From: JACCZX01 sp963807155
Lineage (GTDB): Bacteria > Pseudomonadota > Gammaproteobacteria > Burkholderiales > Burkholderiaceae_F
Reading direction: 5' to 3'
NCBI GenBank assembly: GCA_963807155.1
Contig: CAWEAZ010000011.1
Span: 184,522 to 248,521, forward strand
Length of the DNA stretch: 64,000 nt
Below the pieces are notes generated by a model. The model saw nothing but the letters and a program-made list of their open reading frames with translations. It was not told where the DNA came from and ran no database searches. Shown here one piece after another: positions 47,997 to 57,127 of this stretch; the first letter of the stretch is position 1, and each line of letters opens with the position of its first letter. The translations under genes were made by a program, and so were the position numbers.

Positions 47997-50344
47997 ATGG
48001 CCGTCGCAATCGCATCCGCGCTTGCCTGCGCCGGGACCGGTCCTGCCCGTGGCCGAGCAGGTCATCGCGCAACTTGCCGCCGCGTCTGCGCGCCAGGTCG
48101 CGGTGCTCGATAGCGTTGTCAATGGCCAGCCGCAGGGGCCGGTCTTTGCGCATAGTCGAGCGCGGCGAAACACAACGCCATCGAAGTGGCTGCGTTGCGC
48201 CGATGGCGCATAAAGGTGCCGGGCGAACTGCACGTTCGAGTTCGAGGATCGCCTGTACGTCGCGGTGGCCGATCTGGGCGGAGTGCGAACCAATATCGAA
48301 CAGCGGACCCAACGTTTGCTGGTCAACGTGTCACCGTCGCTGCTCGAGCATGCAGACATTCAGTTCCGCGCTGCCGTGACCGATACGCAAGCTCTCGACC
48401 ACACCGCTTGCAGGATTTCTGAACTACACCCTGTTCGGCTACACATCGTCGGACACGAGCTATGCATCGGGATTCTTCGAGCTCGGCTGTGTCGGGCGAT
48501 CTTGGCTCGCTCATCAATACCGCCGCAGTGAATACCGTCGCCGTTGGCGGCGACCCGACGAATCGCGTCATCCGCTTCGATACGGCCTGGCGTCGCGACG
48601 ATCGTGACGGGCTGCGCACGCTTGAACGTCGGCGACGCGTTCACGCAGGCGGGCATCTGGGGCCGCAGTGTCCGCTTCGGTGGCGTGCAGTATGGAACCA
48701 ACTTTCAGTTGCAGCCGGAGCTGATCACGTATCCGTTGCAGCCTTTTTCTGGCACCGCGGTGGTGCCGTCTACCGTTGACGTTTTCGTCAACGGCTCGCG
48801 CATCGTCCTCGCAGACCGTGCAACCGGGACCATTTACCGTCAACGACGTTCCGCTGGTCAGCGGAGCGGGTGACGTGCAGCTGGTGGTGCGCGATCGCAT
48901 TCGGACAGCAGCAGGTCATCACGCAGCCGTTTTATGCGAGCCGCCGCCTGTTGCGCGGCGGTCTCGACGAGTATCAGATCAGTGTCGGTGCAATGCGCGA
49001 GAACTACGGTCTGGAAAGCTTCGATTACGGCAGCGCACTGGCGTCCGGCTACTGGCGGCGCGGCATCAGCGATCACGTTGACTGTCGAAGGGCGCTTTGA
49101 AGGCGACACCAGCGTGCGCGCGCGTCGGCGCGACGGTGGATTTTTCGCCCGGCTTGCTCGGGTATCTTCACTGCAGGCGCCGCTTTCAGCGATGGCGACG
49201 CCGGCACCGGGCACTTATGGCTCGCCGGCTATGAATATCAGGGGCGACGATTCAATTTCAGCTCGCGCTCGATGTGGGCCAGTCCGCAGTTTCGTTTGAT
49301 CGGCGACCCGAGCTGCGATTGTTCTGCAGCGCCAGTCGCAGGTGTCGGCTGGCGTCAACTTCGGCACCTTCGGGTCGGTCGGTGTCGCCTGGGTTGCGCA
49401 GCGATACCGTAATTTTCCCGGCTCTCGACACCGCAGCAGTGTCGTACTCAGCGACTGTTGCGCAGCGCGCGTTTCTTGACGATTTCGGTATCACGCTCAT
49501 ACGGCGAGTTTTCGCAGACGTCTGCCTATGCGACCTTGACGGTTCCGCTAGGCAGCCGCACGAGCGTGACTGGCGAAGCGTCTGCCGCCAGAAGCGGCGG
49601 AGCAGCGCACCTCATACGTCGGAGCAGCGGTGCAGCGGACGCTACCGAGCGACGAGGGAATCGGTTATCGCTTGCGCGCCACAACGCATGAACAGTTCGA
49701 CGCCGGTGTCGGATACACGTGGCCCTTCGGCCAGTACACGCTGGAAGCATCGTCATTCGAAGGCTCGAGCGCAGCACGCGCGACCGCAAGCGGCGGCGTC
49801 GGCGTCATCGCCGGCCGCGCGTTCGTAAGCAGGCTGATCACCGACAGCTTTGGCCTGGTGCGCGTCGGCGACCTCGAAGGCATTCGCGTCTTCCACGAAG
49901 GGAACCCGATCGGACGCACTGATCGCAGCGGGGAAATCGTACTGCCGCGGCATGACACCGTATGCGGCCAACCGCATCACGATCGACGAGCGCGACATTC
50001 CGATCGACGTCGCTATTAAGGATCGCGAAAAGCGCGTGGTTCCGCAGTTTCGCTCGGGTACGCTCGCCGAATACGATGCGCGCAGACGTGCCAGTGCGAT
50101 CCTCGAAGTGCGGCTCGCCGACGGCTCACACGTGCCGTTGGGTTCAGAAGTGCAGCTTGTCGGAACGTCGCACAGCTACATCGTTGGCCACGACGGCGAA
50201 GTCTTTATTCCCGACTTGCCGGTCTCATCGCGCTTCACCGTTAAGCTTGCGTCCGGCCATTGCAGCTTCGAAGTCGAGTTCAGTCCGCAGAAGGAAACGT
50301 TGCCAAAGCTTGGCCCGTTTGTTTGCCGGCGAGGATCCCTGTGA
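47997..50344 (+). pseudogene. Csu-type outer-membrane usher (heavily frameshifted)
   Basis: About 780 codons in many frame fragments. A short leader is followed by pieces such as VAVLDSVVNGQPQGPV, VPSTVDVFVNGSRI, a drum-like middle with ITQPFYASRRLLRGGLDEYQ, the plug/C-terminal segment GLVRVGDLEGIRVFHEGNPI, and the end KETLPKLGPFVCRRGSL. Order, length and position identify a fimbrial usher of the CsuD type, which assembles pilin-chaperone complexes across the outer membrane. Around ten frame changes make it non-functional as written. Its stop overlaps the next GTG start. Confidence 0.78.
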
Positions 50345-50839
50345 GGAGCATTCAGCGACTCGCGTTGCTTGTCTGCGGCGCATTGGCCAGCGTCAGCACG
50401 CCGGCTTTCGCGGCTTATTCATGCAGCGTATCCAGCGGCGGATCGATTAACTTTCTGTCCTACGACTCGATTTCGGCGCTCACCGCAAATGCACTGTCAC
50501 GCTGACCTGTACTCACTTGGGTGGCGGCTCCGAAAACATTCCATGGGCGATGACGTTGTCGAACGGGTCTTCGGGCACATGTCTGGGCGCTACCGGCCGC
50601 ACGATGCAGCGCCAGGTCGCGCCTGCCGCGACGGTGGGCTACAACATCTATCAGAACAGCACGGCCGCCGAGTGGGGAAACACTGGCTGCGGCACCTATC
50701 CGGTCAGGTTTGCTGCGAGTGACCAATGGCAAACCCGTGCGATTCGACGGCGCAGACGCTGCGTGGCGTGATGCCCGCCGGGCAACTCGTGCCGGCTGGC
50801 TCTTATCTGGAAACACTGGTGTTGACAGTAGCGTTCTGA
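50341..50839 (+). pseudogene. Csu-type tip protein, spore coat protein U domain (frameshifted)
   Basis: The GTG at 50341 overlaps the usher stop. The leader is RSIQRLALLVCGALASVSTP, then AYSCSVSSGGSINFLSYDSI, in another frame WAMTLSNGSSGTCLGATGRT and VGYNIYQNSTAAEWGNTGCG, and after further changes MPAGQLVPAGSYLETLVLTV before the stop. SCPU-domain proteins in this last position are the tip adhesin subunit (CsuE-like) of the pilus. It is shorter than a two-domain CsuE. Confidence 0.75.
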
Positions 50840-50978
50840 TGCGGGCGAGCAAGCCGTCAGCTTCAGCGCGTGACTGAGCGCGTTGTAGCGATCACCTGGC
50901 CGCTAACGGGTACGCTGCTTCCCGGGCAATTCGGTCAAGTCAAGTTTTCGGTGCAGGCGCAACCTAGCCGCGATTCCG
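50840..50978. other. short region after the pilus cluster
   Basis: An open frame here (containing VVAITWPLTGTLLPGQFGQV) has some protein-like composition but neither a start signal nor a recognised family. It may be a remnant of another pilus gene. There is no clear terminator. Confidence 0.3.
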
Positions 50979-52523
50979 TTACGCCCACGGCGTTTCGAGC
51001 TTCGACAGCTTTAATAGCCGCGCCTCGATATCGAGCACGCGACCCGGCTCTATGGACGCCGACCACTGTTGCACCGACTTCTTTATCCGAGCCGATTTAG
51101 TCAGTTGCGGCAACACGGCGTTCGCCACTGATGAGTCGTTCAATAGTCCGAGCATGTCCTGAAGTTCGGCCAGCGCCTTGGTGTAGCGCGCAGTCGCCTG
51201 CTTAGGCAAGGCAACGGAGAACAAGTCGAGCGCATAGCGCAATCGCTTCGCAAGGATTCGTACCTGGTGCCGCCGCGCCGGTGTTAGCGCCGCGAAAAAG
51301 CGCGCCGCTTTGAATAGCTTCTTTGACGCGCGCTGCAGCGCCGGCGCCGCCGCATCCGCGAGCAATTCGGTGCCAACCGGCGCAGGTGTCATGCACCAAC
51401 GCTCGCCGTTTAACACGAGCGCGGCGTAGCGCGCCGATCGCGCGGTCTTGCGAATGTGTTCGCGCGCCTGCCGGCGCCGCGCATCAGCTTGCACAACCAG
51501 CGGCTTGATCGCATCGACACCGATGCCTTCGGCAAGCGACGGCAGCGTTTGGTCGGCGATCACATCCCAGTCACGCGCTTCGCCCAGCGTGCGCGCAAAC
51601 CATTGCAGCTCGTCGGCGAGCGATTGCGGCACATCACGGTGCTCACGATCAAAGAGCCGGATCGCGGACCGCACTCGGCGCAGCGCAACGCGCGACTGGT
51701 GGACATACTCGGGATCGTCGTAGCGCAGCAGACGTTCAATGTTGGCCGTCAACACCGCCAGACCGTGGGCAACCACCGCGCGCAACGCACCTGCTGTGGT
51801 CGATCGATTCGTGATGTTTTCGACGAACGCCTTGGCGGACGCTTTGACCGCCGGTGCCGGTCGTTTCGCCGCCAGTTGATAGCCGCGCTCGGCTTTGCTG
51901 CGCGCCACCGGCGTCAGCGCCAGGGGCGATTTACCGCCGACCTCGAGCAGCTCTAGGGCTAGATCGATCAACGCCGCAGCCCCGCCTTCATCCCTTGCTT
52001 GCTTCAGTTCCAGCTCTAGTTCGCAAATCGGTTCGCGAAGCGATTGATGCTCGACCTCAGCACTGATCGCGCCGACGTCGAGGGCAACTTCAATCGACGC
52101 ATTGCCGCGCTCGACGGTCCATTGCGCGCGTCGCACGCGAGTGCGAAACACGGGCTCCAACTCAGGTCGCACCTTTTGTTTTGCCAACAACTCCGCCAAC
52201 GGGGATTCCGAAAGTCGCGCAAGGTCGATGCGGCCCTGCCCGCGCACCACGCGCGCCGGCGTCTCCCACTCGCCGCGACTGCTGAGCGCACCACTGTTTT
52301 TGGTTGAAGTTTTGAGCGTTTGCACCCAGCGCCGGCCGATCCGACGCACCCGCAGCGCCATCCGGTGGCGCTGCAGCAACCGGTCTTCGGTGTCGAAGTA
52401 AACGTTATCGATGTCTGCCTCTGTGCATACAGACTTTGCCAAAACGGGGCTGTTTCTGAGCCGGTCGACGTGCGCTGCAGCTAGGTGCAGTTTGAGTTCT
52501 GTCTCGGTCGGGCGAGCGTGCAT
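50979..52523 (-). CDS. CYTH and CHAD domain-containing protein
   Basis: 514 residues in one frame. The N-terminal CYTH tunnel-fold domain has the ExExK motif at E7-E9-K11 and basic/acidic strand residues such as RHRMALRVRRIG, as in inorganic triphosphatase YgiF. The CHAD domain (from about residue 235) is helical and His-rich, with PEYVHQSRVALRRVRSAIRL and HQVRILAKRLRYALDLF. CYTH-CHAD proteins hydrolyse triphosphate, and CHAD domains bind polyphosphate. It reads leftward, convergent with the pilus cluster. Confidence 0.92.
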   Translation of the reverse strand: MHARPTETELKLHLAAAHVDRLRNSPVLAKSVCTEADIDNVYFDTEDRLLQRHRMALRVRRIGRRWVQTLKTSTKNSGALSSRGEWETPARVVRGQGRIDLARLSESPLAELLAKQKVRPELEPVFRTRVRRAQWTVERGNASIEVALDVGAISAEVEHQSLREPICELELELKQARDEGGAAALIDLALELLEVGGKSPLALTPVARSKAERGYQLAAKRPAPAVKASAKAFVENITNRSTTAGALRAVVAHGLAVLTANIERLLRYDDPEYVHQSRVALRRVRSAIRLFDREHRDVPQSLADELQWFARTLGEARDWDVIADQTLPSLAEGIGVDAIKPLVVQADARRRQAREHIRKTARSARYAALVLNGERWCMTPAPVGTELLADAAAPALQRASKKLFKAARFFAALTPARRHQVRILAKRLRYALDLFSVALPKQATARYTKALAELQDMLGLLNDSSVANAVLPQLTKSARIKKSVQQWSASIEPGRVLDIEARLLKLSKLETPWA

Positions 52524-52702
52524 GGGTCGATTTGGAATCGGAAAGCGGCGGCCAGTTTATCGAGGGGCCGGTCACGGCTGATGACATTGACCGTTCATCC
52601 AGCCTGTGCCGATTTCGTCACATTGGGATTGCGCCCGCCGTCAGCCGGCGTAGAGTTTCCCGTCAGCGCAGAAATCCTGCGCCGGGCAACTACGGAGGCA
52701 TC

Positions 52703-52897
52703 ATGAGAAAGGCACTGATCGCAGCTCTCGCCGTGTCGTTCATCGCCGGCTGCAGCTCGATTCCGACGGCGCAGGCTCCCGTGGCGGACAACACCGATTA
52801 CCACTATGTGACTGTCGTCGAACGCGCCGCCAAGCAGTATGGGACGTATGTGGTTTGGCTAAACGTTCCGCAAAAGCGCGAAGCTTCCGTGCAATAA
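52703..52897 (+). CDS. small lipoprotein
   Basis: 64 residues. The signal peptide MRKALIAALAVSFIAGC has a lipobox ending at Cys17. The short mature part includes DYHYVTVVERAAKQYGTYVV. GGAGG 6-8 bp before the ATG at 52703 fixes the start. No family is recognised. A strong hairpin follows. It is divergent from the CYTH-CHAD gene. Confidence 0.72.
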   Translation: MRKALIAALAVSFIAGCSSIPTAQAPVADNTDYHYVTVVERAAKQYGTYVVWLNVPQKREASVQ

Positions 52898-52902
52898 CAC
52901 CG

Positions 52903-52934
52903 GCGCAATAGCCGCCCGCGCGCGGCTATTGCGC
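52903..52934. terminator. long hairpin between convergent genes
   Basis: A perfect 13-bp inverted repeat, GCGCAATAGCCGC/GCGGCTATTGCGC with a 6-nt loop, lies directly between the lipoprotein gene and the SRPBCC gene and touches the latter's stop codon. It lacks a U-tract on either side, so it is either a weak terminator or an mRNA 3-prime stabiliser. Confidence 0.55.
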
Positions 52935-53464
52935 TAGGTCCGCTCGGCGATCGCCTTCAGGTTTTTAAGCCCGGCTTCGAAGTCTGGCCCCACCAGCCTG
53001 TCCATTGCCTGCGCGAAATAGCGGTTAATCGGACTGGAGCCGACGTCGCCCTCGTTGGTCCACGTCACGCGCGTGCCCGGGCCGGCGGGTTCCAGTTTCA
53101 TTTCACCGGCCGAACTCATGCCGACGTCGGGAAAATGCAGTGAGTAGTCGACGCGCTGATTTGGCACGACCGAGGTGAAGGTCATCTCGCCGTTGCCCTC
53201 AGATGCGCTTTGCCATGTCCATTTTGCTCCGGGACCCGAGGGCGGCCCGCTGTAGACGATCTTCATGGCCGGATCGCGCGCGTTCCAGGCCGACCATCTT
53301 TTCCATTCGCGCGGGTCGGCGATCAGCGGGTAAATCTTGTCCGGGCCTGCCGCAATGTCGACCGAGCGCTGAACTTTGAACGTTGACGGCAAAATGAGTC
53401 CAATGCCTAGTAGCAGCACGACGATGGCAACCAGCGTTAGTGCAATCCGTTTCACCCATCGCAT
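52934..53464 (-). CDS. SRPBCC (polyketide cyclase-like) membrane-anchored protein
   Basis: About 176 residues from the ATG at 53464, preceded by GGAGG. Residues 5-24 are a membrane anchor (IALTLVAIVVLLLGIGLILP). The rest is a START/SRPBCC ligand pocket: DKIYPLIADPREWKRWSAWN, then SGPPSGPGAKWTWQS. Such proteins bind hydrophobic ligands. The role is unknown. Divergent from the lipoprotein gene at 53520. Confidence 0.82.
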   Translation of the reverse strand: MRWVKRIALTLVAIVVLLLGIGLILPSTFKVQRSVDIAAGPDKIYPLIADPREWKRWSAWNARDPAMKIVYSGPPSGPGAKWTWQSASEGNGEMTFTSVVPNQRVDYSLHFPDVGMSSAGEMKLEPAGPGTRVTWTNEGDVGSSPINRYFAQAMDRLVGPDFEAGLKNLKAIAERT

Positions 53465-53519
53465 GGCGTGCCTCCGTCGTAAGATCAAAGAGCCTAGCGT
53501 TCCTCAAGGAGTTTGTGTG

Positions 53520-54017
53520 ATGAGTCCACTGAAAATCGCATTGTTCGCTGTCGCCGTGGCCACCCTGGCCGCTTGTGCCACACCACAGTCGTTGGCACCC
53601 GGAACGACCGTCGATGAGGCGCGTGCCAGGCTCGGCAAGCCGACGGGCAGTTATTCGCTTCCCAATGGTGGCACCCGACTCCAGTATTCGAACCAGCCGT
53701 TCGATCAGTCGGTCTGGAACGCCGATTTTGACGCGCAAGGGCGGCTCGCACGCGTTGAGCAAGTGATGAACGATGCTGCATTCGCGCGCGTGCGCTCTGG
53801 CAAAGACACGCAAAACGACGTGTTGCGCGATTTTGGCCAACCCGCTGACATGTTCGTTTACAAACTGCGCGACGAAAGCGCGTGGATGTACCGCTACTAC
53901 ACGTTCGGAGGATTCAAGGCGGCCATGTTCGTGTATTTCGACCCGACGGGTGTCGTCAAGCGAACCGAGTCCGGGCTTGACCCCTGGGCAATACGAGACG
54001 GCGGCCGCAACGACTAG
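53520..54017 (+). CDS. lipoprotein, SmpA/BamE-like fold
   Basis: 165 residues. The signal peptide ends in the lipobox LAAC (Cys19). The mature part has a GTTVDEARARLGKPTGSYSL motif, which is the small alpha/beta BamE-like domain seen in outer-membrane lipoproteins, and a second copy-like stretch, TQNDVLRDFGQPADMFVYKL. AAGGAG before the ATG at 53520 fixes the start. True BamE is shorter and would sit next to fur or recN; this is probably a paralogue. Confidence 0.75.
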   Translation: MSPLKIALFAVAVATLAACATPQSLAPGTTVDEARARLGKPTGSYSLPNGGTRLQYSNQPFDQSVWNADFDAQGRLARVEQVMNDAAFARVRSGKDTQNDVLRDFGQPADMFVYKLRDESAWMYRYYTFGGFKAAMFVYFDPTGVVKRTESGLDPWAIRDGGRND

Positions 54018-54067
54018 CTTTTTTGTGACGCTGACCACGCAACGCCCGTGGCACAATTCGTGCTGCG

Positions 54068-54649
54068 ATGTTGTACGGGTCGGATATCACCGCCAAGATT
54101 CTGGTCATTGATTCCCACGGGCAGCCGGTTCGCTGGGCGTTGATGCAGCGCGCTGCGCGTTATTACGCGGCGGGCAAAGTCATTACCGAGCTCGGCGAAA
54201 ACCTGTTCGGCATGGCCGGTGGCATACAGGAGTCCACCGGGGCTCGGTCCGAATTCGTCACCAGCTCGATCGTGATGATCCGCGGCCGGCACCGCATCCC
54301 ATTCGGACACGCGCACGTTGGCCTTACCAAGCACCGGCTGTTCGTGCGAGATCGTCAGATCTGCGCGTACTGCGCCAATCGTTTTGCCGAGACCGACCTG
54401 ACCGTCGAGCACATCGTGCCGGTGTCACGAGGTGGCCGCCACGAATGGACTAACGTTGTCACAGCCTGTCGCTCATGCAATACGCGCAAGGGCAATCGCC
54501 GGCCTGAGGAAGCAAACATGCCGCTCAGTTACGTGCCGTACGCAGTGTGCCGCAACGAAGGTTTCATTCTGAGCAATCGCCGTATCCTCGCTGACCAGAT
54601 GACCTTTCTGCAGGCTTCGCTGCCTCGGCATTCACGCTGGGCGCAGTGA
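54068..54649 (+). CDS. HNH endonuclease-domain protein
   Basis: 193 residues. The HNH core is ICAYCANRFAETDLTVEHIV followed by PVSRGGRHEWTNVVTACRSC, with paired zinc-binding Cys (CAYC and CRSC) and the catalytic His in VEHIVP. The N-terminal 90 residues are typical of the widespread housekeeping-type HNH proteins in proteobacteria, whose role is poorly defined. Not associated with mobile-element genes here. Confidence 0.88.
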   Translation: MLYGSDITAKILVIDSHGQPVRWALMQRAARYYAAGKVITELGENLFGMAGGIQESTGARSEFVTSSIVMIRGRHRIPFGHAHVGLTKHRLFVRDRQICAYCANRFAETDLTVEHIVPVSRGGRHEWTNVVTACRSCNTRKGNRRPEEANMPLSYVPYAVCRNEGFILSNRRILADQMTFLQASLPRHSRWAQ

Positions 54650-54768
54650 AGGCCAGCCGTGTTGTCGAATTGTCTGCTCCTGGCACCCTGATCTTTCCCT
54701 TCAAGTCCTAGCGCTGCGGCAACTATCGTTTGCCCATCGGACCGGCAGTCGGTCCTATGGGGAATGAG

Positions 54769-55038
54769 ATGACTTCGCAGTGGCAGTTTGAGCTCGATGA
54801 CACGGAGCAGCAGACGGAGACGTCGCGCGGCTTTCCGGCGCGCATCGCGGCGGCGATTGCCATCCTCGCTACGTTGACGTTCGTGGATGCGGCACCGCAG
54901 ATGGTGTTGCGCTCCGAGTCGGCCGCTCAACCGCGTACCGAGCGACCCATGCCGTCCGCGTGCGGTGCGGAAGCGGTGGCGCGTGCACGGCGCGAAGTTC
55001 TTGGCATCCGTCCGCCAAGCCCAGCTGCATACAGCTAA
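54769..55038 (+). CDS. hypothetical small membrane-anchored protein
   Basis: About 89 residues from the ATG at 54769, which follows GGGGAATGAG; an in-frame ATG lies at 54730. A single hydrophobic segment (RIAAAIAILATLTFVDAAP, residues about 24-42) is preceded by acidic residues, giving one membrane helix or an internal signal. No family is recognised. A clear terminator follows. Confidence 0.55.
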   Translation: MTSQWQFELDDTEQQTETSRGFPARIAAAIAILATLTFVDAAPQMVLRSESAAQPRTERPMPSACGAEAVARARREVLGIRPPSPAAYS

Positions 55039-55054
55039 GGACGCACTGAAAAGA

Positions 55055-55083
55055 CAAAGGCCACGCGTACGTGGCCTTTGTTT
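55055..55083. terminator. terminator between convergent small genes
   Basis: Eleven-bp stem CAAAGGCCACG/CGTGGCCTTTG with a 4-nt loop, then TTT. It lies between the hypothetical membrane protein and the SWIB gene. Confidence 0.8.
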
Positions 55084-55102
55084 CGGGCGGAAAAGCGACC
55101 GA

Positions 55103-55486
55103 CTACTTCAGATGCTTGCTGACGTATTTGGTGAGCTCGAACATCGACGCCTGCGCCTTGCCAAACAGCGCGCGGAGCTTGTCGTCCGCATTGATCATGC
55201 GTCGATTCGCTTTGTCTTGCAGGTTGTTCTTCTTGATGTATTTCCAAATCTGGCTGGTGACTTCGGTACGCGGCATCGGAGTCGAGCCGATGATCGATGC
55301 CAACGGGCCGGTGGGCATCATCGGCTTCATGAATGCTGCGTTCGGTTTACGTGCCGTTTTCTTTTTCGCAGCTTTTTTGGCCGGTGATCTTTTCACGGCC
55401 TTCTTGGCTGTTTTCTTTGCGGCTTTTTTCGCCGACGATTTCTTGGCTGATTTCTTTCCCGCTTTCTTTGCCTTCTTCATTGCCAT
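55103..55486 (-). CDS. histone H1-like protein with SWIB domain
   Basis: About 127 residues from the ATG at 55486, preceded by GAGAAGGAGA. The first 50 residues are Lys/Ala repeats of the AKKAAKK type, as in histone H1 tails. The C-terminal 75 residues form a SWIB/MDM2 domain (EVTSQIWKYIKKNNLQDKAN ... LFGKAQASMFELTKYVSKHL). This combination is typical of Burkholderiales and chlamydiae and is thought to bind DNA non-specifically. Single gene. Confidence 0.9.
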   Translation of the reverse strand: MAMKKAKKAGKKSAKKSSAKKAAKKTAKKAVKRSPAKKAAKKKTARKPNAAFMKPMMPTGPLASIIGSTPMPRTEVTSQIWKYIKKNNLQDKANRRMINADDKLRALFGKAQASMFELTKYVSKHLK

Positions 55487-55513
55487 TACTTTCTCCTTCT
55501 CGGGGTTGGTCAC

Positions 55514-55863
55514 AGCGACAGGGTTCTCAATCCAAAACTATCAGAGAGCGCTCTCGTTGCGTGACGCGATCCTAAGCGAATCGGAGTGAAATACAAGAGA
55601 AAAAAACAATTTTCAGAGGGGAATTGCATGTCAGCAACGCGATTTCCCCTCTGAAATGCGCCGACCAATGCGGCTGTCGCGCACGAAAGCTATACAAGAA
55701 ATAGGTGTTCCGCTCTCACGAACACAATATCTGGTATGCAGTGGCCCCCTAGTACGCCGCGCGCACGCTCCCAGATCGGCGATCATCCACTCGATGCACG
55801 CGCCGTGTAGCGGCAATGGATGCGGCGGCGACGGAGGGTGCGGGGGAGGTGGCGACTGAGCTT
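55514..55863. other. 350-bp intergenic region with a leftward hairpin
   Basis: It lies between the SWIB gene and clsB (both leftward). No coding frame is convincing. It contains the hairpin at 55598-55656, the SWIB promoter region, and a minor GTGTTC/GAACAC repeat near 55706. Confidence 0.6.
55598..55656 (-). terminator. leftward terminator, possibly of a small RNA or of the clsB operon
   Basis: A perfect 13-bp inverted repeat (TTTCAGAGGGGAA, 55611-55623, and its complement at 55644-55656) has a 20-nt loop. On the minus strand it is followed by TTGTTTTTTT. It lies 207 bp past the clsB stop. It can end the clsB transcript or a separate small RNA made from the 3-prime region. Confidence 0.7.
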
Positions 55864-57114
55864 CTAACCGTCATCGCGGCGAGTCGCAACCAGGGTAAGC
55901 ACACGCACCAGCTGATACGCAACCCAGCTCATGCCCCGTCGCAGGCGACTGCGACGGGCGCACGCCTCCGCATCCACGACGACCGAGTCATTGGCGATTG
56001 CCGCATCCAGTGCTTTCTGCAAATCCTGCGCAAACGCTTCGTCATAAACTGCCACGTTCGCTTCGCGCGCCAGCAAAAGACTATAAGGGTCAATGTTGCT
56101 CGAGCCCACAGTGGCCCACTTTTGGTCGACCACAGCTACCTTGGCGTGCAGATAGCTGGGCGTGTACTGATAGATCTGCACTCCACACTTGACCAAGTCT
56201 CCGTACAGCGCCTGCTGCGCGTAATACTGCAGGCGGTACTCGACCAATCCCTGCAGCAGCAGCCGTACCCGCACGCCACGCTCGGCGAGATCGCACAGCG
56301 CGTCGCGAAACTTCTTGCCCGGCAAGAAATAGGCATTCGCAATCAGCACTTCATGCCGCGCGTGCGCGAAAGCGTCCATATAGGCGCGTTCGATCGTGCT
56401 CCGATTGCGGAGGTTATCGCGCAGCAGTAGCGCGGCGCGTACGCCGTCTTTCGCCGGTGGTGTCTCGATGTGCTGCGGCCGAGACGATGGTCGCCGCTTC
56501 ATTTGCAGCACCGATACCGTCCACCAAAGCCGCGTCACCGTGAACGCGATGGCGGCCACCAGCGGACCTTCACAGGCGACCGCAAAGTCGAAGCGCGGCC
56601 CGAGTTTGGAGCGCACCGGCTCCGGATCAGGATGGTGATAGTCGTCGATGATGTTGATGCCTCCGACAAACGCCAGACGGTTGTCGAACAGCGAGATCTT
56701 GCGGTGCAGACGGCGCAGCAGCCGCCGCTCAAATCGCCACCAGCGCGCCCGCCTGAACACGATGACCTTCGCGCCCTTGGGTCGGAGCTTCGCGATCAAC
56801 AAATCGGCGGTAGCTTGTGAGCCGAACCCATCGATCAATAGATGGACCGAGACGCCGCGCTGTGCCGCGGCCGCCAGCGCATCGCTGACTTTCTGGCCGA
56901 TGTCGTCAAGCTCGAAAATGTAGGCTTCGATGTAGATCGATAGCTTTGCAGCCTCAATCGCCGCAAGCAACCGCGGGAAATACTCCTCACCGCTTCGCAG
57001 CAGCTCGATGCGATTGCCACCATAGACAACCGGTCGCGTGCCGGTCGCAAGCTTTCGGAGAGCGCGCCGCGCACGCTGCACCGGCAGCGGCTCGAGCAAC
57101 GCCTCGTCGTTCAT
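55864..57114 (-). CDS. clsB: cardiolipin synthase ClsB
   Basis: About 416 residues with two HKD motifs: LHRKISLFDNRLAFVGGIN in the first half, and LHAKVAVVDQKWATVGSSN in the second. There are no N-terminal membrane helices, as in ClsB and unlike ClsA. The ATG at 57114 avoids overlap with the preceding gene; 57150 is the alternative. It follows a ybhP-like nuclease/phosphatase gene, the same pair as ybhP-clsB in E. coli. It uses phosphatidylglycerol, with cardiolipin as product. Confidence 0.9.
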   Translation of the reverse strand: MNDEALLEPLPVQRARRALRKLATGTRPVVYGGNRIELLRSGEEYFPRLLAAIEAAKLSIYIEAYIFELDDIGQKVSDALAAAAQRGVSVHLLIDGFGSQATADLLIAKLRPKGAKVIVFRRARWWRFERRLLRRLHRKISLFDNRLAFVGGINIIDDYHHPDPEPVRSKLGPRFDFAVACEGPLVAAIAFTVTRLWWTVSVLQMKRRPSSRPQHIETPPAKDGVRAALLLRDNLRNRSTIERAYMDAFAHARHEVLIANAYFLPGKKFRDALCDLAERGVRVRLLLQGLVEYRLQYYAQQALYGDLVKCGVQIYQYTPSYLHAKVAVVDQKWATVGSSNIDPYSLLLAREANVAVYDEAFAQDLQKALDAAIANDSVVVDAEACARRSRLRRGMSWVAYQLVRVLTLVATRRDDG

Positions 57115-57127
57115 CTCGATAGAACGC

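Noticed and set aside
50870..51100. 76-codon frame between the pilus cluster and the CYTH-CHAD gene
   Set aside because: The second half is antisense to the CYTH-CHAD gene, there is no ribosome site, and no family match is visible.
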